Shown one piece after another: positions 19,824 to 29,338 of a DNA stretch of 64,000 nt. Origin of the DNA: Bacteroidales bacterium (GTDB lineage Bacteria > Bacteroidota > Bacteroidia > Bacteroidales > UBA932); assembly GCA_017452265.1 (NCBI GenBank), contig JAFTMS010000019.1, positions 151,844-215,843 on the forward strand, read 5' to 3'. The notes beneath the pieces are model-generated. The model saw nothing but the letters and a program-made list of their open reading frames with translations, made no database searches and was not told the origin of the DNA. Made by a program: the position numbers and the translations under genes. Position 1 is the first letter of the stretch, and the number at the start of each line of letters is the position of its first letter.

Positions 19824-21449
19824 TCAAAACCAGTTTTCAGAAACGATCATTCTTGCCTCCCTGTCGATATCATCAGACATGAAGCATCTGTCATTCAGAA
19901 TCATCATCCGTCCGTCTTCAGGAGTGTAGCGTTCCCATTCCGGAAGTCTTCTTGCCGATGGAACACCGGTGCGCATGAAGTTGAGAAGAGCTTCCGACAT
20001 CTTCATCGAAAGCCTGTACGGGCGGTTACCGCCTCCGTTATGCGTCACCATCCTGTCCGTGTTCATGAGCCAGAAGGATATGTCTATGCAATGGAAGGCC
20101 CTGTGGCGTCCGTCGAAAAGCGGTGATTCCCACCCGAACCATGCCATATATACCGGGGCGCCCTGCCTGCATCTTGCATCGGCAAGCTTCACCATTCCGT
20201 ACCTGTGGGATACCGCGAATGCCCATATTTCTATTGGTCTCGCCTCCGGAAACACCGTCCTGTAGCCCTCGATGACAGCCATCGGATCCCTGTATGTTCC
20301 TGAAAGCCTTTCCGCCACTTCCTCAAAGGTGATGTCCTCATGTTCAGGATTGTCCCTGTTCGGATTCCATTCATGGAATGTGCTGCACAGGAGCATAGGT
20401 ATATCCGACTTTCTTCCTTCAAAGAACTCTCCCGAAGGTATGTCTACATCGTTTCCCACAGGGGCAAAGCCTGCACGGTAGCCTGATTCTGCACTAAGCT
20501 TCTTCTGAGCCCTCATTGCAAGGGCGAGGTACTCTTCCCAAGGCATGTTCTGCAGGGAATCGACCTCGGAAGGCTTCAGTCCGGCCTCCTCAAGGACAGC
20601 CTCTCCCAGAGCGGCAGAATATGCCGCATCATTCGCTCTGGTGGCATCGCCGCTCAACGCGACTGCCTTGTGGAACAGGCCTTCCGCAGAAGGCATCGCA
20701 CACAACATGCTCACTTTCGAGCCGCCGCCCGACTGTCCCATTATCGTGACGTTGGAAGGATCTCCGCCGAAATGCTCTATATTGTCACGCACCCATTCGA
20801 GCGCCGCCACGATATCAAGCATTCCCACATTTGCCGAATGCCTGTACTTCTCTCCTCCGACAGACGAGAAGTCACTGAATCCGAATGCATTAAGTCTGTG
20901 GTTTACCGAGCAGAACACGATATCTCCACGACGGGCGATGTTCTCCCCGCTGTAACCGTCCTGCTCGATGCCGTTGCCTTTGGCGAAGCCTCCTCCATGA
21001 AGCCACACAAGCACAGGACGTTTTCCGCCATCTCCCAGTCCGGAAGTCCACACATTCAGGCGAAGGCAGTCTTCACCCATGGCGTCATAGTTCCAATGGT
21101 CAGTGAACATGTAATACGACTCCGGTCTCCTGTCATAGTACTCCTGCGGTGCAGATTCTCCGAATGCTACAGCCGGACGTACACCCTCCCAGGGCTGTGG
21201 AGGCTGCGGCGGCATGAAACGGTTGCTTCCGGAAGTCGGAGCTCCGTAAGGAATACCGTGGAAGCAGTACACGTCATGCATGAGATAGCCGCGCACCATC
21301 CCGTATTCCGTCTGTGCCACGGCGATGTCCTCACCTATATATACCTGTTGACGCGAAAGCGGGAACATCCTATTCCCGTCGCACGAGCATGAAACAGCCA
21401 TGGCCGCTGCGGCCACAAGGCTCAATAATCCTGCAGTCTTCATAATCAT
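19824..21449 (-). CDS. Type-B carboxylesterase lipoprotein
   Basis: Alpha/beta-hydrolase esterase, probably deacylating a decorated glycan. The 541-residue product has a lipoprotein signal (MAVSCSC near residue 20) and family hallmarks EDCLRLNVWT and PVLVWLHGGGFAKGNG (oxyanion hole). The nucleophile elbow is GQSGGG with Ser240, a departure from the usual GESAGG, and NFMRTGVPS lies near the end. It is the first gene of the minus arm, divergent from the plus arm across 233 bases. An acetyl esterase for acetylated mannan fits the context, but specificity is not shown by sequence. Confidence 0.88.
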   Translation of the reverse strand: MIMKTAGLLSLVAAAAMAVSCSCDGNRMFPLSRQQVYIGEDIAVAQTEYGMVRGYLMHDVYCFHGIPYGAPTSGSNRFMPPQPPQPWEGVRPAVAFGESAPQEYYDRRPESYYMFTDHWNYDAMGEDCLRLNVWTSGLGDGGKRPVLVWLHGGGFAKGNGIEQDGYSGENIARRGDIVFCSVNHRLNAFGFSDFSSVGGEKYRHSANVGMLDIVAALEWVRDNIEHFGGDPSNVTIMGQSGGGSKVSMLCAMPSAEGLFHKAVALSGDATRANDAAYSAALGEAVLEEAGLKPSEVDSLQNMPWEEYLALAMRAQKKLSAESGYRAGFAPVGNDVDIPSGEFFEGRKSDIPMLLCSTFHEWNPNRDNPEHEDITFEEVAERLSGTYRDPMAVIEGYRTVFPEARPIEIWAFAVSHRYGMVKLADARCRQGAPVYMAWFGWESPLFDGRHRAFHCIDISFWLMNTDRMVTHNGGGNRPYRLSMKMSEALLNFMRTGVPSARRLPEWERYTPEDGRMMILNDRCFMSDDIDREARMIVSENWF

Positions 21450-21682
21450 TCCGTTTTCGACTTCAAAGATACCGATTTATCAGACTAAACCCATTATACT
21501 TTTTTGCCGGATGATTATACGATTTTTCCAACGTTCAAAATTGTATAATTATTTGACCGAACATGACACCCGCAGGAAATTCATAAAAACTATTTTTGTT
21601 GACGGATTATGCCATGACGGCAGGATTCCATCAAGGCCTGCAACAAAGCACAAACCATAATTATAAACTAAAAAACCACGTT
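21450..21682. promoter_or_regulatory. Divergent promoter region of the mannan locus
   Basis: This 233-base AT-rich gap separates the two arms. TATTTTTG at 21591-21598 matches the Bacteroidota -7 box on the plus strand, about 85 bases before the first plus-arm ATG. Near 21514-21548 the sequence TTATAC...GTATAA forms a loose inverted repeat around a T-rich centre, a possible regulator site. No small gene is evident. Confidence 0.5.
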
Positions 21683-22723
21683 ATGAAGAAGAATTTAAGA
21701 CATCTGTTTCTTGCAGTGGCTGCGTCACTGGCCTTCTCTTCCTGCGAAGAGCAGCCGCGCAACACTGAAGAGCTGATCGACCCTTGGCTTCGCGAGCGTA
21801 CTCCTGTCAACCTCAGGCTGGAATCACAGATCGGTGCGGCAGTCATCACGGACAACTGGCGTAACGATGCGGAGGGTTCGATAGTGGTCAGTCTGATCAC
21901 CGGAGGGCTTGACCTTTCGGCAGTCAAGGTGGTCGCTCTGGACTTCGAATATCCGGACAGCGAATTCTGCCCTGTGGCCAGCATCGCTCCGGGAAGCACC
22001 CTGGATTTAAGCGACGGCAAAGCGGATTTCACGGTCACAGCCTATAACGGGGAGACGCGCACCTACACTGTCAGCTACTCCCAGTTCAAGGATCCGCTCG
22101 AAGGCACTTACAGCTTCACTCAGATAGGCGGCCTCCTTGACTCAAGTGCGCCTATGAGCGCATTCATAATCCATGGAGGATGGGATGACGCCGAGGTCAG
22201 GTCTACCGTCATGGACAAATGGTGGCATTGGGGAGACGGATACATGCCGACAGACGAGGATGACAATCTCCTGAGCTTCAGACTTGAAGAGGCCGATGCC
22301 GAAACAGGAGCAACATTCGGAACACTCGTGAACACGCCGGGACCGGACGGGAAGTATGCCAACTACATGTTCCAGAACAGTAATGACGTGAACGGCAAGT
22401 ACCGTATTTTCCCTACAGGAAAGAGCCGCTGGGCAAAACCGGGAGACGGCAGCATCGTCGTGTATGCATACGAGGACGAAGAATATGCCGAGCCACTCTG
22501 GACTGTGAACCTCTACGAGGCAGGAGACCACTCATTCTCTGCCGTCACAGTCACAGTGCCGGATCTTGCTTTCGGACGCTCGCATGAAGGTCCTTTCGAC
22601 AACATCGACTGGAACTGGCCGGATTCACGCTGGTTCACCGACAACGTCCGGAACACCTTCTGGCTCGTTCATAAGGACACTGACGCACCTCTTGCAAACC
22701 ATTCAGACCTTTTAGCTCAATAA
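21683..22723 (+). CDS. Surface lipoprotein, putative glycan-binding (DUF5018-like N-terminus)
   Basis: The 346-residue product has a lipoprotein signal (lipobox near FSSC, residue 20). An immunoglobulin-like region follows (residues about 35-135, VKVVALDFEYPDSEF and LSDGKADFTVTAYNGETRTY) resembling DUF5018-type domains, and then a tryptophan-rich C-terminal domain (GTYSFTQIGG to WLVHKD). The C-terminal domain shares a pattern with the two repeated domains of the lipoprotein at 40970: a GxYS start, an aromatic turn, a GKSRW strand and a DH-FS strand. The start is the ATG in front of the signal peptide. It is first in the plus arm, 3 bases before the GH26 gene, which suits a cell-surface mannan-binding protein. 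Binding is inference. Confidence 0.75.
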   Translation: MKKNLRHLFLAVAASLAFSSCEEQPRNTEELIDPWLRERTPVNLRLESQIGAAVITDNWRNDAEGSIVVSLITGGLDLSAVKVVALDFEYPDSEFCPVASIAPGSTLDLSDGKADFTVTAYNGETRTYTVSYSQFKDPLEGTYSFTQIGGLLDSSAPMSAFIIHGGWDDAEVRSTVMDKWWHWGDGYMPTDEDDNLLSFRLEEADAETGATFGTLVNTPGPDGKYANYMFQNSNDVNGKYRIFPTGKSRWAKPGDGSIVVYAYEDEEYAEPLWTVNLYEAGDHSFSAVTVTVPDLAFGRSHEGPFDNIDWNWPDSRWFTDNVRNTFWLVHKDTDAPLANHSDLLAQ

Positions 22724-22726
22724 GCA

Positions 22727-24178
22727 ATGTCCAGAACCATGAGCATAACATTCATATCGATGGCCGCATCACTGACGGCCTTGCTGTCATGTTCCGGAAC
22801 AGGCAATGAAGCCGAGCCGACCCCTGCGGACACAAGATTCATGACGGTGCCGGAAAGCGTGGAAATCGCTCACAATGCAGGTTCGTTCTCCGTAGACGTG
22901 AATTCGAACTTCACATTCACTGCAGAATCCCAGGCAGACTGGATGGAGTTCGACAGGGCAGAGGACGGCAAGGCATGGTTTACGGTGGAGGACAACAACA
23001 GGATATCGCCGAGGGAAGGAAAGATCAAGGTGTCGGATGCCGGCGACCGCTACTACTATAAGATAGTGACGGTCACTCAGTCCGCCAACCCTGCTCCGGC
23101 AGTGTCCCTCAGCATAGTGGACAAGAATGCGACCGCTGAGACCAAGGCCCTGTATGCAAATCTATGGGCTCTTTCGGAAAAGGGTTTCATGTTCGGTCAT
23201 CACGACGACCTGTGGTACGGACGCTACTGGTATGACGAGCCGGGCAATTCGGACACTAAGGCTGTCTGCGGAGACTATCCGGGAGTGTTCAGCGTGGACT
23301 TCGGCGAAATCATGGACAACAGGCATCAGTCTGAAGCGAACGAGATACGCAGGCGCGTGATAATAGAGGCATATGACAGAGGCGAGGTCATCACGGCATG
23401 CTGCCATCTCAACAATCCTCACACCGGAGGCGATTCATGGGACAACTCCAGCAACGAAGTCGTGAAAAGCATCCTTACCGAAGGACATGCCACACGCACG
23501 AAATACCTCCAGTGGCTTGACAGATGCGCAGATTTCGCCAACAATCTCAAAGGCTCAGACGGAAAGCTCATTCCGATTCTGTTCCGTCCGTATCACGAGC
23601 ACACCCAGACATGGTCATGGTGGGGCTCGAAGTGCACTACCGAGCAGGAGTTCAAGGACTTCTGGAAGTTCACCGTAACGTACCTCCGCGACGTCAAGGG
23701 CGTTCATAATTTCATCTACGCGATATCGCCGCAGATGGACGCGGACTACGGCAACGGCACAAGGGACAGGCTTCTGCACAGATGGCCGGGAGACGACTAC
23801 GTCGACTTCATCGGCATGGACTGCTACCATTACAGCAACGTGCAGGCATTCAAGAGCAACCTCAAGGCGATATCGGCCCTTTCCATCGAGAAGAACAAGC
23901 CTTGCGGCGTGACCGAAACAGGCCCTGAAGGCTTCGACTGGACTGACTACTGGACTTCACATATCCTTGCGAGTGCCGCCGGAAACAGGGTGAGCATGAT
24001 CGTGATGTGGAGGAACAAGTACGTAGGAAGCAACGAGTCGGACAGACACTTCTATTCAGTATATCCGGGGCATCCTTCTGAGAATGACTTCCGTACGATG
24101 TACGACGACCCTTCCACTTTCTTCAGCAGAGACCTCCCTGACATGTACACGATGCCGGAGCAGCATGAAGTGAAGTAG
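22727..24178 (+). CDS. BACON-domain GH26 endo-beta-mannanase lipoprotein
   Basis: Retaining GH26 enzyme, predicted to cut beta-1,4-mannan at the cell surface. The 483-residue product has a lipoprotein signal (lipobox LLSC), a BACON beta-sandwich at residues about 38-125 (SFSVDVNSNFTFTAESQADW), and a GH26 barrel from about residue 140 (FMFGHHDDLWYGRYW). Catalytic residues are visible: Glu291 in LFRPYHEHT (acid/base) and Glu397 in GVTETGPEG (nucleophile). It is full length. It lies between a surface lipoprotein and the SusC/D genes, the usual place for the outer endo-acting enzyme. Confidence 0.93.
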   Translation: MSRTMSITFISMAASLTALLSCSGTGNEAEPTPADTRFMTVPESVEIAHNAGSFSVDVNSNFTFTAESQADWMEFDRAEDGKAWFTVEDNNRISPREGKIKVSDAGDRYYYKIVTVTQSANPAPAVSLSIVDKNATAETKALYANLWALSEKGFMFGHHDDLWYGRYWYDEPGNSDTKAVCGDYPGVFSVDFGEIMDNRHQSEANEIRRRVIIEAYDRGEVITACCHLNNPHTGGDSWDNSSNEVVKSILTEGHATRTKYLQWLDRCADFANNLKGSDGKLIPILFRPYHEHTQTWSWWGSKCTTEQEFKDFWKFTVTYLRDVKGVHNFIYAISPQMDADYGNGTRDRLLHRWPGDDYVDFIGMDCYHYSNVQAFKSNLKAISALSIEKNKPCGVTETGPEGFDWTDYWTSHILASAAGNRVSMIVMWRNKYVGSNESDRHFYSVYPGHPSENDFRTMYDDPSTFFSRDLPDMYTMPEQHEVK

Positions 24179-24213
24179 ACCATAAAGAATTTTAATGACA
24201 AAACATAACCAAT

Positions 24214-27200
24214 ATGACCAGATCACTCAAATCATTTCTGCTGAGCGGCATCATGCTGCTTTGCGGAGCCATTGCAGGTCCGCTTTATGGCCAAAGCAGG
24301 ACGGTCAATGGTGTAGTGCAGGACGATAATGGGGAACCGTTATATGGCGCATTTGTAGTTGAGAAGGGCACGACCAACGGTGTCTCGACCGACATTGACG
24401 GAAAATTCGAGATCCAGGTTCCTTCCGACGCTGTGCTGGAATTCCAGTTTATCGGCTATAAGACTCAGGAGATACAGCTTACTGCCGGCCGGCAGCTGCT
24501 GTTGGTGCAGTTGGAAACAGACGCCAACCTCATGGAAGAGGTGGTGGTGACCGCATTCGCGACACAGAAGAAGATCAACGTCACCGGCGCCATATCGGCG
24601 GTCAGCGGCACAGACCTCGTCGCCTCACCAGTGGCCAACATATCGAACGCCCTGATAGGCAATACTCCTGGCGTAAGCGGTCTCCAGACATCAGGAGAGC
24701 CGGGACGCAACCAGGCCAACATCTATGTGCGCGGCGTCTCCACATACGGAGAGTCCACCCCTCTGATCATCATCGACGGCGTGGAGCAGGCGTCAGAGCA
24801 GGCTTTCAGTGCATTCAATGCGATGGACGCGAATGAAATCGCCAGCATATCCGTGCTGAAGGACGCTTCCTCGACAGCTGTATATGGAGTCAGGGGCGCC
24901 AACGGCGTCATCATAGTGACCACAAAGAGAGGCCAGGTCGGCAAGCCTGTCATAAGCGCTTCAGCCAACTTCGGTCTCACATCGGCGACAAATCTTCAGG
25001 AAGGAACCACAGCCTATGAATATGCTCTTTTCAGGAACGAGGCGATACGCAACGAGCAGAACGCATATCCCGGCAATGAAGGCCTTTCGGCATACATCTA
25101 TGACGACTACGACCTCTGGAAGTTCAAGAACAACCGCGACTTCACCCCTCAGGAGGTGGATGCGATGACGAACCTGACCCCGGAGCAGAAGGAACAGCTC
25201 AAGAACACGCCTGCCCTCTATTATGCATCGCGCAACCTCTACAAGGAGCAGTTCAGCAAGGTCGCTCCGCAATACCAGGCCAACGTAAACATAAGCGGAG
25301 GAACAGATCGTGTGAAATATTTCGTGTCGTTCGGATACTTCCGTCAGGAAGGCATCACCAACGACGTATCATATTATGGCTCGAACACCGGTTCCGTCTT
25401 CAACCGCTACAACTTCAGGAGCAACTTCGACATCAATGTCACGAAGAACCTCAAGGTGACTATCAATTCGGCCGGACAGTTCGGAGAGACCACCGGTCCG
25501 GGCAACAGCGCCGACCCTTATGACCTTTCGTCACGCTACAAGATCATAATGCAGTACATTTACGACGCCAACCCGTTCATTTCACCGGGAATTGTGGATG
25601 GCCGCCTCATCAGAGGATTCGCTGGAATTTCAGGTTCCGAGCAGAATCCGCTTGCAGCCAAGACGAACAGCCAGATCGGAGAACAGAACGCCCTCTACAA
25701 CCTCCTCATAAGCGGTTCCGGCACAATCTTCAACAGCCTGCTCGACAATTCGATAAAGGTGGAGCATACGATGGACTACCTGCTTCCGAACCTCCGTGCA
25801 TATGCAACAGTTTCGTATCAGGACAACTACAACAGGTACGTGAAGTACACCCCTTCCATCCCTTCATACACAGTCCAGAGAAGTGCAGAGGACCCTAACC
25901 AGCTCGAATTCTTCGGAGGTTCCATGGGAAGCGGTTCGTTCGAGTCGTGGGGCTACAGCAACTGGAACAAGTTCTATGTGGATGCAGGGCTGGACTGGGC
26001 AGAATCATATGGAAAGCACAACGTATCCGCCCTCCTGCTTGCAAAGGCTTCGAAATACACCATGCCTTCCGATTCATACAACGTGCCTTCGGGAATCATG
26101 GGATTCGTCGGCCGCGTGACCTACAATTACGATGACCGCTACATGGCGGAAGTCAATGTAGGATACAACGGTACCGAGCAGTTTGCGGAAGGACAGCGCT
26201 TCGGCCTCTTCCCTGCAATTTCGGCCGGTTGGGTTCCTACAGCAGAAAAATGGTTCCCGCAGAACGACATTTTCACATTCATGAAGATACGTGCTTCATA
26301 CGGTGAGGTCGGAAACGACCGTCTCGGAGCTGCGAGAAGATACTATTACCTTCCTAACACATACTACCTCAACCAGACAGGATATTATCTCGGAAACGGT
26401 AACGGTTCATCCGCAAACACATATTTCGCCGGAGCCACGGAAGGTGTGCTCGGAAATCCTGACATCACATGGGAAAGGTCAAGGAAATACGATGTCGGAG
26501 TGGAAACAAAGTTCTTCTCTGACAGACTGTCTCTGGATTTCGACTACTTCTATGAGAAGCGAGACAACATCCTCACGACCCTCGGAACAATCCCTGCGAT
26601 TTACGGCGTTTCATCAGGAGCCGTGCCTCCTGCAAATGTCGGAATCACGGAGAACAGAGGATACGAGATCGTGCTTGGATGGGAGGACACCATAGGCGAC
26701 TTCACATACTCAATCGGCGGAGACCTCAGCTGGTCACGCAACAAGATCATCTACAAGGCGGAGGCCAAGAACCCTTATCCTTGGATGAACGAGACAGGAC
26801 ATGCCATCGGACAGCGTTTCGGCCTTATCAACGACGGGCTCTTCAACACAGAGGAAGAACTTGCAGACCGTCCTTACAACACCTACACGGCAAACCAGGC
26901 GACCCTCGGTGACATCCGCTACAAGGATCTTGACGGCGACGGATACATAAACCAGAACGACGTGGCGCCGATAGGCTTCCCGAACTATGCGGAGTACCAC
27001 TTCAACGTGAAGCTGCATCTGGCATGGAAGGGTCTCGACCTCAGGATGCTCTTCACGGGTTCGGCGAACGGTTCGTACTACCTCAGCAGCGGATACACGA
27101 TTCCGTTCTTCAAGAACGCCGGAAACGCATGGAAATGGCAGTATGACGGACGCTGGACGGCTGAAAAGTATGCGGCAGGCGAGAAGATAACATATCCTCG

Positions 27201-27498
27201 CGCCACCTATTCAGCCACATCGTCACACAACAACTACCTGACGAGCGACTACTGGATGGTGTCAACTAACCATTTCAAGCTCAAGAATGTGGAGCTCGGC
27301 TACACCTTCAACGTGAAGAAGGGCATCCTCAGCCAGCTCAACGTCCAGTCTCTCAGGCTGTTCATGAACGCGAACAATGTATACACCTTCAGGAACGCAC
27401 TTACACCATATGGAATCGACCCTGAGACCACAGACGGCAGCACATACCTCTACCCTCTCACACGAGTATTCACATTCGGCGTAAACCTGCGCTTCTAA
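24214..27498 (+). CDS. SusC-like TonB-dependent transporter, pair 1
   Basis: Outer-membrane importer for the glycan fragments released by GH26. The 1094-residue product has a signal peptide, a carboxypeptidase-D-like domain (residues about 28-110, VNGVVQDDNGEPLYGAFVVE), and a TonB-box-like stretch (MEEVVVTAF). A plug follows with ISVLKDASSTAVYGVRGANG, then a barrel ending in VFTFGVNLRF with a terminal Phe. The SusD partner starts 4 bases downstream. It is 35 bases after the GH26 stop. Confidence 0.95.
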   Translation: MTRSLKSFLLSGIMLLCGAIAGPLYGQSRTVNGVVQDDNGEPLYGAFVVEKGTTNGVSTDIDGKFEIQVPSDAVLEFQFIGYKTQEIQLTAGRQLLLVQLETDANLMEEVVVTAFATQKKINVTGAISAVSGTDLVASPVANISNALIGNTPGVSGLQTSGEPGRNQANIYVRGVSTYGESTPLIIIDGVEQASEQAFSAFNAMDANEIASISVLKDASSTAVYGVRGANGVIIVTTKRGQVGKPVISASANFGLTSATNLQEGTTAYEYALFRNEAIRNEQNAYPGNEGLSAYIYDDYDLWKFKNNRDFTPQEVDAMTNLTPEQKEQLKNTPALYYASRNLYKEQFSKVAPQYQANVNISGGTDRVKYFVSFGYFRQEGITNDVSYYGSNTGSVFNRYNFRSNFDINVTKNLKVTINSAGQFGETTGPGNSADPYDLSSRYKIIMQYIYDANPFISPGIVDGRLIRGFAGISGSEQNPLAAKTNSQIGEQNALYNLLISGSGTIFNSLLDNSIKVEHTMDYLLPNLRAYATVSYQDNYNRYVKYTPSIPSYTVQRSAEDPNQLEFFGGSMGSGSFESWGYSNWNKFYVDAGLDWAESYGKHNVSALLLAKASKYTMPSDSYNVPSGIMGFVGRVTYNYDDRYMAEVNVGYNGTEQFAEGQRFGLFPAISAGWVPTAEKWFPQNDIFTFMKIRASYGEVGNDRLGAARRYYYLPNTYYLNQTGYYLGNGNGSSANTYFAGATEGVLGNPDITWERSRKYDVGVETKFFSDRLSLDFDYFYEKRDNILTTLGTIPAIYGVSSGAVPPANVGITENRGYEIVLGWEDTIGDFTYSIGGDLSWSRNKIIYKAEAKNPYPWMNETGHAIGQRFGLINDGLFNTEEELADRPYNTYTANQATLGDIRYKDLDGDGYINQNDVAPIGFPNYAEYHFNVKLHLAWKGLDLRMLFTGSANGSYYLSSGYTIPFFKNAGNAWKWQYDGRWTAEKYAAGEKITYPRATYSATSSHNNYLTSDYWMVSTNHFKLKNVELGYTFNVKKGILSQLNVQSLRLFMNANNVYTFRNALTPYGIDPETTDGSTYLYPLTRVFTFGVNLRF

Positions 27499-27502
27499 AA
27501 AA

Positions 27503-29326
27503 ATGAACATGATGAAAAAGATTATAAACATATTGGCAGTCATCGGTCTTGCGACGGTCACTTCGTGCAGCCTCTTCCTTGAGAAGCCTGACACGACCGG
27601 TACCGTGGACCTTGACGCAGTGTTCGGCACCACAAAGAACGCCGAAGCAGCCTTGATGTCCTGCTATTCGAATGTTCTTCTGCACGGATGGCCTGGCGGA
27701 ATGGGAATCGGCCACGGCACTCTCGGAGCCATGTCCGGAGAAGTGAACAGAGGATACAACTGGCACGGCACATATGTCGTGGCTCAGCAGGGACTGAGCG
27801 TGAACGGAGTCGACGGATCCGACGCCGGAGCGGACAGCTACCAGAACAACTGGAGGTACATCCGCCAGTGCTTCATCGTGAAGGAGAACATAGACAAAGT
27901 GGCGGACATGGATCAGGCGACCAAGGATGTCATAAAGGCGGAAGCGACTGCTCTGATAGCATACAGGTACATGGGAATGTTCTACCGCTACGGCGGCGTC
28001 CCTATCGTCACCAAGTCATTCGAGGCGAACGACGACCTCACGGCAGGCCGTGCCCCTCTCGAAGAAGTGCTCCAGTACATCATCGACCTCTGTGACGAGG
28101 CCTGTGCGGTGCTCCCTGCGAAATGGGATGCCGCCAATACCGGCCGCATGACGCAGGGAGCGGCTCTCGCCATCAAGGCCAGGGCACTGATGTTCGCCGC
28201 ACGTCCTCTATTCAACAGCGCGACACCTTACCTCGACAACGGTTCCCTGAACAATCTGATATGCTTCGGAAGCGCAGATACAGAGCGCTGGAAGGATGCC
28301 ATAGATGCCAATGAGGCGGTGCTGTCATGGGCAGCGGCAAACGGAACGGCCATCATCGACACAGGAAAGCCTTTCGAGGACTATGCCACTGCGACATCAA
28401 CGCCGGGCAACAACGAGATCATCCTCGCCTACAAGTGCAACAGCTCGGACAAGCACAGCTGGCCTGCAAGCGCCCTCTTCTACTATCATAACTGCTCGCC
28501 TTACTGGGACTACAACCGCTGGGATTCGGACGAGTCAGGTGTGCTCTCAAACCATGTGAAGCTCTACTACAGGAATGACGGAGGCGAGATCGACTGGCCG
28601 TCAGTCGGAGATGCAGCTCCCCGCACAGGTGCGGATTACATAGCCTGCATCAATTCATTGGAACCTCGCGCTCTCGCAGACATAAAGTTCGGAGGATTTG
28701 ATGCGAAGAACAATGCCGGAGACTCGCAATGGCAGAACAACGGCTGGGGAAGAGGCGGATACGATGCCGACAAGGATAAAGGCAGTGCATTCCCGAACAG
28801 GGTAGGAGCGACAGGCCAGGGCTGTGGAGAAAGGAGCAAGTTCTACTACAATGCAGGCTCCCGCGTATGGTTCGAGGCACCTCTCTTCCGTCTTGCGGAG
28901 ACATATCTCAACCTCGCGGAAGCATACAACGAATACGGCAACAGCACCAAGGCGCTTGAGAACCTCAACAAGGTACATGAGCGTGCCGGACTCCCTGCCG
29001 TTACGGAAAAGGATCAGACAAGGCTCCGTGAAATCATACAGAGGGAGAAGGCCATCGAGTTCTTCCAGGAGAACCACAGATACTTCGACGCGAAGCACTG
29101 GAAGCGTTCCGACATCGGAACAGCCATCTGCGGAGGTTCGATGCGTTCGTTCACATTCAACATAAAGAATGACGATGCAGCCACATGGCCATATGCGGCA
29201 GAGTGGGTTGAATCCTGGTGGGAAGCTGAAATCTACACCGCATTCTGGTCTCCGGCTATGTATCTCGAACCATTCCCTCAGACCGAGGTCAACAAGGGAA
29301 CCATCACTCAGAATCCGGGCTATTAA
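27503..29326 (+). CDS. SusD-like lipoprotein, pair 1
   Basis: Glycan-binding lid of the upstream channel. The 607-residue product has a lipoprotein signal (TSCSLFLEKP, Cys near residue 23), the N-terminal helix region with RYMGMFYRYGGVPIV, a central ALAIKARALMFAARPLFN helix pair, and the C-terminal signature LREIIQREKAIEFFQENHRY. It is longer than the first SusD of the window. An internal ATG 9 bases downstream could be the start. It sits between two SusC genes. Confidence 0.94.
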   Translation: MNMMKKIINILAVIGLATVTSCSLFLEKPDTTGTVDLDAVFGTTKNAEAALMSCYSNVLLHGWPGGMGIGHGTLGAMSGEVNRGYNWHGTYVVAQQGLSVNGVDGSDAGADSYQNNWRYIRQCFIVKENIDKVADMDQATKDVIKAEATALIAYRYMGMFYRYGGVPIVTKSFEANDDLTAGRAPLEEVLQYIIDLCDEACAVLPAKWDAANTGRMTQGAALAIKARALMFAARPLFNSATPYLDNGSLNNLICFGSADTERWKDAIDANEAVLSWAAANGTAIIDTGKPFEDYATATSTPGNNEIILAYKCNSSDKHSWPASALFYYHNCSPYWDYNRWDSDESGVLSNHVKLYYRNDGGEIDWPSVGDAAPRTGADYIACINSLEPRALADIKFGGFDAKNNAGDSQWQNNGWGRGGYDADKDKGSAFPNRVGATGQGCGERSKFYYNAGSRVWFEAPLFRLAETYLNLAEAYNEYGNSTKALENLNKVHERAGLPAVTEKDQTRLREIIQREKAIEFFQENHRYFDAKHWKRSDIGTAICGGSMRSFTFNIKNDDAATWPYAAEWVESWWEAEIYTAFWSPAMYLEPFPQTEVNKGTITQNPGY

Positions 29327-29338
29327 AATTCAGAAGAC